DNA of 12,170 bases from an uncultured Erysipelotrichaceae bacterium. GTDB taxonomy: Bacteria; Bacillota_I; Bacilli_A; Erysipelotrichales; Coprobacillaceae. This document shows positions 6,901 to 12,170 of the stretch, piece after piece. Both the position numbers and the translations under genes were made by a program. The stretch lies in assembly GCA_900317015.1 (NCBI GenBank), contig ONFH01000246.1, positions 1 to 12,170 on the forward strand, read 5' to 3'. Every line of letters starts with the position of its first letter. Position 1 is the stretch's first letter. The notes beneath the pieces were generated by a model, which did not search any database, was not told the origin of the DNA, and saw only the letters and a list, made by a program, of their open reading frames with translations.

Positions 6901-8043
6901 ATGTTATTAAGTGATGTTGAAAAGAAGATAGATACTTATGCCAAGAAACATAATGGACATCTAACAAGCGGAGATGTTGATACACTTCTCGATCGTTATG
7001 ATTTAGATGATGAGGCATCCTCACAGCTCTTAGATTATGTGTATGCGAAAGGATATATGCGTGATAATGATGAACTTGAAGATGAGACAGACGACGTTGA
7101 AGACGAAGATGAGGATGAAGATACATTAGATTTCGATATCAGCCTTGATACGGATGATATTAAAGAAAAGAAATCTTCCGTTTCCAATTATGAGATGAGC
7201 AACGAGGTCAAGACGTCCGATAATATTAAAAATTATCTGAGCGCCATTGGTGAATATCCATTGCTTTCCCATGATGAGGAGATCGCCTTAGGGGAAAAGA
7301 TCCAGGAAGGTGATCGGGCCGCCAAAGAAAAGCTGATCAATTCCAACCTGCGTTTAGTCGTTTCAATCGCCAAAAGATATCGTGGCCGAGGACTGGCCTT
7401 GATGGATCTGATCCAGGAAGGCAATATTGGCTTAGAGCGAGCAGCCGAAAAATTTGATCCAGCGATGGGCTTTAAGTTCTCAACTTATGCGACCTGGTGG
7501 ATCAAACAGGCAATGACAAGAGCCATTGCGGATAGTGGCCGTACGATCCGTATCCCTGTTCATATGTTTGAAAACTTGAATAAAGTCAAGAAGACCCAGC
7601 GTGACCTCTCACAGAAGTTAGGACGTGAACCATCCGAAGAAGAATTAGCAGGTGCCTTAGGCATCGAAGTGGATAAACTGCGTGATCTCTTAAATCTTTC
7701 CATGGAACCAACGTCCTTGGAAACACCAGTTGGTGATGAAGAGGATTCATCCTTAGGTGACTTCATTTCCGATGATCATACGATCTCACCAACAAAGTTT
7801 GCGGATGAGGAAGCATTGAAAGATCAGGTCAATGAAGCACTCAAGCATTTAGATCCAAGAGAAGAACAGGTCTTACGCTTACGTTTTGGTTTAGATACCG
7901 GTTCTCCATTAACACTTGAAGAAGTTGGTAAGCGGTTCAATGTGACCCGTGAACGTATTCGTCAGATCGAAGCCAAGGCTTTAAGAAAGTTAAAACATTC
8001 CTCAAATGCCAACTTAAAAGACTTCTTGAATACCAGTCGATAA
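6901..8043 (+). CDS. rpoD: RNA polymerase sigma factor RpoD/SigA (sigma-70 family)
   Basis: This 380-aa sigma factor directs RNA polymerase to -35/-10 promoters. Residues 1-55 look like a region 1.1 domain, followed by a strongly acidic linker (about 56-85). Region 1.2 starts near 106 (SDNIKNYLSAIGEYPLL). Region 2 spans about 145-222 and includes YATWWIKQAMTR, with Trp199/Trp200 and the -10 contacts Gln203 and Thr206. Region 3 follows, then region 4 with VTRERIRQIEAKALRKL, in which Arg350, Glu351 and Arg354 match the -35-reading residues. The 1.1-like domain and length (Bacillus SigA is about 370) argue for a group 1 factor. Region 2.1-2.2 (GRGLALMDLI, KFDPAMGFKFS) reads more like group 2/RpoS-type sequence. 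The usual upstream neighbour dnaG is absent. The start has AGAAGG 10 nt upstream. A second, group 2-like factor remains possible. Confidence 0.93.
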   Translation: MLLSDVEKKIDTYAKKHNGHLTSGDVDTLLDRYDLDDEASSQLLDYVYAKGYMRDNDELEDETDDVEDEDEDEDTLDFDISLDTDDIKEKKSSVSNYEMSNEVKTSDNIKNYLSAIGEYPLLSHDEEIALGEKIQEGDRAAKEKLINSNLRLVVSIAKRYRGRGLALMDLIQEGNIGLERAAEKFDPAMGFKFSTYATWWIKQAMTRAIADSGRTIRIPVHMFENLNKVKKTQRDLSQKLGREPSEEELAGALGIEVDKLRDLLNLSMEPTSLETPVGDEEDSSLGDFISDDHTISPTKFADEEALKDQVNEALKHLDPREEQVLRLRFGLDTGSPLTLEEVGKRFNVTRERIRQIEAKALRKLKHSSNANLKDFLNTSR

Positions 8044-8074
8044 AAAAAGCTCTAGATTTTTTCTAGAGCTTTTT
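8044..8074. terminator. Bidirectional terminator shared by rpoD and asnA
   Basis: Arms at 8044-8056 and 8062-8074 form a perfect 13-bp stem (core AGCTCTAGA) around a 5-nt T loop. The outer A:T pairs supply a T tract on either strand. It begins directly after the rpoD stop codon and lies 6 bp beyond the asnA stop codon (8081-8083), so it can end both convergent transcripts. Confidence 0.9.
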
Positions 8075-8080
8075 GAATGA

Positions 8081-9097
8081 TTAAAGTAGATCGACATGAT
8101 GAGCAGCACATGTTTCTTTTGTCTCATCATCCCATAATGAAGCCTGGACTTCACCGATATGACATTTTCTTAAGAAGAACATACAGATACGTGACTGACC
8201 GATCCCACCACCAATCGATAATGGTAAAACATTATTGATGATGTTCTGATGGAATGGTAAATTCAAGCGGTCTTCACAGCCGGCTTTCTTTAACTGTGTC
8301 TTTAAGGTATCGGCATCGACACGAATGCCCATTGATGATAATTCTAAGGCCTGATCTAAAACGACATTGTAAACAAGAATATCACAGTTTAAATGCCAGT
8401 CATCATAGTCAGGGGCACGACCATCATGCTTCTGACCACTCTTTAAAGTATCACCAATTTCCATCACACAGACAGCCTTATACTGACGAGCGGCTTTATT
8501 TTCTCTTTCTTTTGGGGAAAGATCAGGATAAGCATCTTCTAATTCCTGTGTTGTCACAAATGTGATCTCTTCTGGTAAGATTGGTTTTCCTAACTGTGGA
8601 TAATGTCTAACGACGGTAAATTCAACATCTAATAAGCAGCGATAGATCTTTTTGACGGTCTTCTTTAAGAATTCGATCGTACGATCTTCTTTTGTGATGA
8701 CCATTTCCCAGTCCCACTGATCGACATACATGGAATGTAAGTTGTCTAATTCTTCATCACGACGGATCGCATTCATATCAGTATAAAGACCAGTATGTGG
8801 TTCGAAGTGATATCTGTAGAGCGCATCTCTCTTCCATTTTGCTAAAGAATGGATGATCTCAATATCTTCATCTTCATTTAATGAAGGTGCGGTAAATGAG
8901 ACCGGACGTTCAACGCCATTTAAGTTATCGTTAAGACCGGTATTCTTTAAAAGGAAAAGTGGTGCACTGACACGCGTCAGGCGTAAGCTTTCGGCTAATC
9001 TTCTTTCAAAAGTATCTTTGATTAATTTAACTGCAACTTCCGTCTCGATCAAGTTGAGCGGTGAGCTGTAATCTTCTGGTATAATTACGTTATTCAT
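8081..9097 (-). CDS. asnA: Aspartate-ammonia ligase (asparagine synthetase A)
   Basis: This 338-aa enzyme makes asparagine from aspartate, ammonia and ATP (AMP-forming). It has a class II aminoacyl-tRNA-synthetase-like fold and is cytosolic. Visible family signatures are HSLAKWKR (83-90), GLYTDM (103-108), VDQWDWE (125-131), GRAPDYDDW (226-234), ELSSMGIRVDADTLK (252-266) and GGGIGQSR (296-303). E. coli AsnA is 330 aa. The E. coli insertion after the DYDDW motif is absent here, as I recall for Gram-positive members. I chose the ATG at 9097 because AAGGAG (9108-9113) precedes it by 10 nt. A longer reading frame from 9154 would start inside the promoter's -35 box. It is convergent with rpoD and divergent from thrC. 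A 22-bp dyad overlaps its -35. Confidence 0.97.
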   Translation of the reverse strand: MNNVIIPEDYSSPLNLIETEVAVKLIKDTFERRLAESLRLTRVSAPLFLLKNTGLNDNLNGVERPVSFTAPSLNEDEDIEIIHSLAKWKRDALYRYHFEPHTGLYTDMNAIRRDEELDNLHSMYVDQWDWEMVITKEDRTIEFLKKTVKKIYRCLLDVEFTVVRHYPQLGKPILPEEITFVTTQELEDAYPDLSPKERENKAARQYKAVCVMEIGDTLKSGQKHDGRAPDYDDWHLNCDILVYNVVLDQALELSSMGIRVDADTLKTQLKKAGCEDRLNLPFHQNIINNVLPLSIGGGIGQSRICMFFLRKCHIGEVQASLWDDETKETCAAHHVDLL

Positions 9098-9107
9098 TTG
9101 TGTTTGA

Positions 9108-9113
9108 CTCCTT
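9108..9113 (-). promoter_or_regulatory. Shine-Dalgarno site that fixes the asnA start
   Basis: The minus strand reads AAGGAG 10 nt before the ATG at 9095-9097. It excludes the in-frame ATG at 9154, which has no comparable site and lies upstream of the predicted transcription start near 9119. Confidence 0.85.
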
Positions 9114-9125
9114 TGTATGTAAAGA

Positions 9126-9154
9126 ATTATAATAGAAGCTTTTTTGAAGTGCAA
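9126..9154 (-). promoter_or_regulatory. Promoter of asnA
   Basis: TTGCAC (+ 9149-9154), a 17-nt spacer and a perfect TATAAT (+ 9126-9131) form a strong sigma-A promoter. The start is expected near + 9119, giving a leader of about 22 nt. There is no room for an attenuator or riboswitch. Confidence 0.85.
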
Positions 9155-9172
9155 GAAAAGTTCATATCTTGC
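9151..9172. promoter_or_regulatory. Dyad overlapping the asnA -35, possible operator
   Basis: GCAAGA (9151-9156) and TCTTGC (9167-9172) are a perfect 6-bp inverted repeat with a 10-bp spacer, so the half-sites are 16 bp apart centre to centre. The left half covers four bases of the asnA -35, so a bound dimer could block or modulate asnA. The thrC -35 is about 70 bp away on the other side. No regulator gene is present here. Confidence 0.4.
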
Positions 9173-9242
9173 TTTAAAATCTTATTAATTCTAAAAGAAT
9201 GTGGTCTGATTTTGTAATATCATAAAGGCTTGGCAAAATTCG

Positions 9243-9271
9243 TTGACTTGCAGAGAGTTATTTAATACAAT
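9243..9271 (+). promoter_or_regulatory. Promoter of thrCB
   Basis: TTGACT (9243-9248), a 17-nt spacer and TACAAT (9266-9271) are close to consensus. The start is expected near 9278 and AGGAGGG lies at 9286-9292, so the leader is about 20 nt. This is too short for a T-box or a threonine leader-peptide attenuator, so any threonine control would be at initiation or on the enzymes. Confidence 0.85.
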
Positions 9272-9298
9272 GATTTAAACAAAACAGGAGGGTTCTCA

Positions 9299-10783
9299 AT
9301 GAAAAAATTCTACAAAAGTACAAGAGGCCATCAGGAGCCGCTTGATTTCTATACATCGATCCTGCAGGGCATCGCTGATGATGGTGGTCTGCTCGTGCCA
9401 GATTTTCCTTTTGAAAAGAAAGATCTTAACGCTTTAAAAGACCTCAGCTATGTCGATTTAGCAACCGAAGTCATCTCAAGCTTCGTGCCAGAGGATGCCA
9501 AGGAAGATATTCGTGCCTGCGCCAAAGGTGCTTATGATACGGGCGCTTTTAAGAAGGGCGTCGTTCCCGTTGTCAAGGTCGGCAATCAGTGGATCATGGA
9601 ACTCTTTCAGGGGCCAACAGCAGCTTTTAAGGATCTTGCCTTAACGATGCTGCCAAGATTTATGACCTTATCATTAAAGAAAAAGAACGAAGATCGTGAA
9701 GTCATGATCTTAGCTGCCACTTCCGGTGATACCGGTAAAGCAGCCTTAGAAGGCTTCAAGGATGTACCAGGGACATGCATAAAAGTCTTCTATCCAATCG
9801 ATGGTGTCAGTGCCATCCAGAAGCAGCAGATGACGACCACGACTGGTCATAATACAGAAGTCATCGGTATTGAAGGGAACTTCGATGATGCGCAGACAGC
9901 TGTCAAGAAAGCTTTTGCTTCACAGGAATTAAAGGATCTTTGTGATCAGCATCATGTTTTCTTATCAAGTGCTAACTCGATTAACGTTGGTCGATTGATC
10001 CCTCAGATTGTTTATTATTTCCATGCTTATCTCACGCTTGTGAAAAATGGTGATATTGCGATGGGCGATGAAGTGAACTTCACCGTGCCATCTGGGAACT
10101 TTGGGGACTGCTTAGCAGGCTGGATCGCTAAAAACATGGGTGTGCCAGTCCACAAGTTCATCGTTGCCTCTAATAAAAATAAGATCTTAACAGACTTCTT
10201 TACAACTGGTGTCTACGATACGCATCGTGAATTCTATAAGACAAATGCGCCAGCAATGGATATCCTCGTGTCTTCTAACTTGGAAAGACTCGTCTGGTTC
10301 ATGGTTGGTAAGGATAGCAAAAAAGTTGATGAATTCTATAAAGAATTAAATACATCTGGTGTTTATAAGGTCGATCAAGAGACATTAGAGACGATCCAGA
10401 AAGAATTCGCAGCTGGCTATCAGAGCGAAGAAGACGTCTTAAAGAATATCAAGGACTGTTATGATACTGATCATTATGTCTTAGATACACATACGGCTGT
10501 CGGCTATGGTGTGTATAAAAACTATGTCAAAGAGACTGGTGATACGACACCAAACATCTTATTATCGACAGCTTCACCATACAAATTCCCAGAATCTGTT
10601 TATGAAGCTTTGACTGGTGAAAAAGTGGATGTCTTTACGGCTATTGATAAACTTCATGAATTAACGGGTGTCGAGATTGCTTATCCATTAAAAGGCATCA
10701 AAGATCGTGAGATCTTACATAAAGGTGTCATTAAAAAAGATGAGATCTTAAAAACGATTGGCGATCGTATTAAGGAGAGCTAA
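9299..10783 (+). CDS. thrC: Threonine synthase (long form)
   Basis: This 494-aa PLP enzyme converts O-phosphohomoserine to threonine and phosphate, the last step of threonine synthesis. The N-terminus has the typical YKSTRGHQEPLDF and GIADDGGLLVP block (residues 5-34). Lys111 in GPTAAFKDLAL is the PLP Schiff-base lysine, ATSGDTGKAA (140-149) is the substrate/phosphate loop, and SGNFGD (265-270) binds the PLP phosphate. The length fits the long fold-type II class found in many clostridia-like bacteria, E. coli and yeast rather than the roughly 350-aa Bacillus form. The start has AGGAGG 6 nt upstream. It heads an operon with thrB, 2 nt downstream. No homoserine dehydrogenase gene is in the window, so phosphohomoserine supply depends on hom elsewhere. 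Confidence 0.97.
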   Translation: MKKFYKSTRGHQEPLDFYTSILQGIADDGGLLVPDFPFEKKDLNALKDLSYVDLATEVISSFVPEDAKEDIRACAKGAYDTGAFKKGVVPVVKVGNQWIMELFQGPTAAFKDLALTMLPRFMTLSLKKKNEDREVMILAATSGDTGKAALEGFKDVPGTCIKVFYPIDGVSAIQKQQMTTTTGHNTEVIGIEGNFDDAQTAVKKAFASQELKDLCDQHHVFLSSANSINVGRLIPQIVYYFHAYLTLVKNGDIAMGDEVNFTVPSGNFGDCLAGWIAKNMGVPVHKFIVASNKNKILTDFFTTGVYDTHREFYKTNAPAMDILVSSNLERLVWFMVGKDSKKVDEFYKELNTSGVYKVDQETLETIQKEFAAGYQSEEDVLKNIKDCYDTDHYVLDTHTAVGYGVYKNYVKETGDTTPNILLSTASPYKFPESVYEALTGEKVDVFTAIDKLHELTGVEIAYPLKGIKDREILHKGVIKKDEILKTIGDRIKES

Positions 10784-10785
10784 TT

Positions 10786-11682
10786 ATGTATGTCAAAGTC
10801 AGAGTTCCTGCGACAAGTGCCAATTTAGGACCAGGGTTCGATGTGGCTGGTCTCGCAGTGACATTATATAATACCTTTACTTTTGAACTGATCGATGACG
10901 GTCTAGAGATCCTAGGCTGTCCACCACAGTTTGCCAATCGCGAAAACATGACTTATCAGGCCTTTGATGAAGCTGCCAAGCAGATTGGTCTTAATTATAA
11001 AGGGGTGCGCATCGTGACAAGCGGTGACGTTCCTTATACGCGAGGCTTAGGATCATCTTCAACATGTATCGTTGCCGGCATCGTGGGGGCTTATGCCTTT
11101 AAGGACCGTTACGAAGAACGTCGTGAGATCTTAAACTTAGCGACAAAGATCGAAGGGCATCCCGATAACGTGGCGCCTGCGATCTTTGGCGGCATGACTG
11201 TTTCCGTCATGGAGGATCATTTTAAAGTGACGACATTATCATTACCGGTCAAGCATGATTATCGTTTTGTCGCTTTGATCCCGCCATTTACATTATCCAC
11301 AAAGAAGGCTCGTGCCGTCTTACCTGATACCTTAGATCGTGCCGATGCCATTGCCAATGTGTCGCATTTGGCTTTAATGGTCGCATCGATCATCAATGGT
11401 TATGATGAAGGTCTAAAATTAGGCTTTAAGGATCGTTTCCATCAGCCATATCGTGGGAAGCTGATTAAAAACTTCTTCCCAATCATGGAAACATTAGAAA
11501 AAGATGAACGTGTCTTAGGCGCTTATCTTTCTGGAGCTGGACCAACGATCATGGCGCTCATCAGTGCTGACGATACCAAGGGTGTCGTACGTATTAAAGA
11601 AGAGCTTGGTGACTTGATCGATGGCTGGCGTGTTGAAAAATTGGAATTAGATACGCGTGGTTATACATGTGATTTCCTATAA
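10786..11682 (+). CDS. thrB: Homoserine kinase (GHMP family)
   Basis: This 298-aa kinase phosphorylates homoserine with ATP to give O-phosphohomoserine, the substrate of ThrC encoded just upstream. The N-terminal VRVPATSANLGPGFD (5-19) is GHMP motif 1. RGLGSSS (86-92) is the glycine-rich phosphate loop, EGHPDNVAPA (123-132) follows it, and SGAGPT (249-254) is the C-terminal GHMP motif. All are intact and the length is normal for the family (about 300-310). The gene starts 2 nt after the thrC stop codon with AAGGAG (10772-10777) 8 nt before the ATG, inside thrC, so translation is probably coupled. A terminator-like hairpin follows directly. Confidence 0.97.
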   Translation: MYVKVRVPATSANLGPGFDVAGLAVTLYNTFTFELIDDGLEILGCPPQFANRENMTYQAFDEAAKQIGLNYKGVRIVTSGDVPYTRGLGSSSTCIVAGIVGAYAFKDRYEERREILNLATKIEGHPDNVAPAIFGGMTVSVMEDHFKVTTLSLPVKHDYRFVALIPPFTLSTKKARAVLPDTLDRADAIANVSHLALMVASIINGYDEGLKLGFKDRFHQPYRGKLIKNFFPIMETLEKDERVLGAYLSGAGPTIMALISADDTKGVVRIKEELGDLIDGWRVEKLELDTRGYTCDFL

Positions 11683-11683
11683 T

Positions 11684-11710
11684 AAGATCGGCTAAAATGC
11701 CGGTCTTTTC
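11684..11710 (+). terminator. Intrinsic terminator after thrB
   Basis: AAGATCGGC (11684-11692) pairs with GCCGGTCTT (11699-11707), 9 bp with one G-T pair and a 6-nt loop, followed by a short T run (TTTT at 11706-11709). It begins 1 nt after the thrB stop codon. The T tract is short, so some readthrough into pth2 is likely. Confidence 0.75.
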
Positions 11711-11725
11711 TAATGCAAACGGATG

Positions 11726-11734
11726 TGTTAGACT
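11726..11734 (+). promoter_or_regulatory. Weak candidate extended -10 for pth2
   Basis: TGT-TAGACT has the TGn extension and four of six -10 bases. The -35 region (TTTTCT, 11706-11711) is poor. A start near 11741 would begin at the GGAGG ribosome site. The alternative is that pth2 is transcribed only by readthrough from thrCB. Confidence 0.25.
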
Positions 11735-11740
11735 ACTAGC

Positions 11741-11745
11741 GGAGG
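11741..11745 (+). promoter_or_regulatory. Shine-Dalgarno site that fixes the pth2 start
   Basis: GGAGG lies 8 nt before the ATG at 11754. The other in-frame ATGs do not fit: one at 11697 is inside the terminator hairpin and one at 11748 is only 2 nt from the site. The protein homology to PTH2 also starts right after 11754. Confidence 0.85.
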
Positions 11746-11753
11746 TAATGACA

Positions 11754-12170
11754 ATGTACGAAGCAAAACAGATGATCATTATGAGACGTGATCTCAAGAT
11801 GCGTAAAGGAAAGATTGCCGCTCAGTCAGGTCATGCCTGTGTCGAAGCGGTCTTAAAAGCGTTACAAAAAGAAAATCGCTTTGATCAATTAGTAGATGAA
11901 GATGGTTATATGACTTTAAATACGGAAGATGTGACTCCACTGACCCAGTGGTTTCAGAAAGGTGTTGCGAAAGTCTGTGTCTATGTCGATAGTGAAGAAG
12001 AGCTTTTAGCTTTACATAAAAAAGCGGTGGAATTAGGCTATTTAGATGCCCTGATTCAGGATGCCGGCTATACCGAATTCCATGGGGTGCCAACTTATAC
12101 ATGTATGGCCCTTGAACCATTATATATTGACGATGCGAATAAGATCACTGGCGACTTACCATTATATTAG
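11754..12170 (+). CDS. pth2: Peptidyl-tRNA hydrolase, PTH2 family
   Basis: This 138-aa protein matches the archaeal/eukaryotic-type Pth2 hydrolase (COG1990), which releases peptides from prematurely dropped peptidyl-tRNA in the cytosol. The N-terminal block MIIMRRDLKMRKGKIAAQSGHA (residues 7-28, with Lys18-Gly-Lys20) is the family signature. QDAGYT supplies Asp103 and Thr107, matching the catalytic Asp/Thr pair four residues apart. The C-terminal ITGDLPLY is the usual family ending. It is somewhat longer than archaeal Pth2 (about 115-120 aa) because of extra residues around 40-70. It is unrelated to the bacterial Pth1 fold, which may also exist elsewhere in this genome. It follows thrB after a hairpin; no functional link to threonine is evident. 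The TAG stop is the last three bases of the window, so the gene is complete. Confidence 0.9.
   Translation: MYEAKQMIIMRRDLKMRKGKIAAQSGHACVEAVLKALQKENRFDQLVDEDGYMTLNTEDVTPLTQWFQKGVAKVCVYVDSEEELLALHKKAVELGYLDALIQDAGYTEFHGVPTYTCMALEPLYIDDANKITGDLPLY

Noticed and set aside
8254..8565. Antisense open frames within asnA, and similar ones across addA, addB, rpoD and pth2
   Set aside because: They lie opposite strongly conserved genes, have low-complexity or implausible composition, and have no convincing ribosome sites. They are shadows of the real genes.
9098..9154. Longer asnA reading frame starting at the ATG at 9154
   Set aside because: The extra 19 codons run through the -10 and -35 promoter boxes, have no ribosome site, and do not resemble AsnA. 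AAGGAG before 9097 decides the start.
9188..9200. ATTCT-AAA-AGAAT inverted repeat between asnA and thrC
   Set aside because: It has only 5-bp arms in AT-rich DNA and does not overlap either promoter, so chance is a sufficient explanation.
11697..11753. Longer pth2 reading frame starting at 11697
   Set aside because: That ATG is in the loop of the thrB terminator hairpin. GGAGG and the PTH2 homology both support 11754.

Overview
The window looks like ordinary chromosomal core DNA from a low-to-mid-GC Bacillota (Firmicutes) bacterium. The evidence is an AddAB-type (not RecBCD-type) recombination nuclease, a SigA-like sigma factor with an acidic N-terminal linker, strong AGGAGG-type Shine-Dalgarno sites, and consensus TTGACA/TATAAT-type promoters with T-tailed intrinsic terminators. 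A PTH2-type peptidyl-tRNA hydrolase beside thrB, and the protein sequences overall, make me lean towards Erysipelotrichia/Coprobacillaceae. That placement is an inference from memory of these families, not a search result.

Layout. Positions 56-6214, minus strand: a two-gene addB-addA operon for double-strand-break end processing. The addB stop TAA directly abuts the addA ATG, and the operon is closed by a terminator at 33-57. Positions 6409-6759, minus strand: a single-gene unit for a small CxxC thioredoxin-fold protein of the ArsC/Spx superfamily (YusI-like), with its own promoter and terminator. Positions 6901-8043, plus strand: the sigma factor gene rpoD, monocistronic here and divergent from the YusI-like gene. 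Positions 8081-9097, minus strand: asnA, convergent with rpoD and sharing a bidirectional terminator with it. Positions 9299-11682, plus strand: thrC-thrB, divergent from asnA. Positions 11754-12170, plus strand: pth2, after a terminator-like hairpin.

How the genes work together. AddB and AddA form one helicase-nuclease complex. AsnA, ThrB and ThrC all lie on aspartate-family amino-acid metabolism: asparagine is made directly from aspartate, and threonine is made from aspartate through homoserine. The divergent asnA/thrC promoters sit in one 201-bp gap with a dyad at the asnA -35. RpoD is the transcription initiation factor and Pth2 recycles peptidyl-tRNAs, so most of the window is housekeeping.

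The three larger intergenic gaps (6215-6408, 6760-6900, 9098-9298) are all under 300 bp and hold promoters, leaders and small dyads. I see no mobile element, CRISPR array, tRNA, rRNA, attachment site or riboswitch. I did not find a convincing new multi-gene system. The items most worth checking are the short AddB that lacks a Walker A motif but keeps the Fe-S cysteines, the atypical region 2 of the sigma factor, a repeated 8-mer around the divergent YusI-like/rpoD promoters, the asnA dyad, and a clear excess of GATC.
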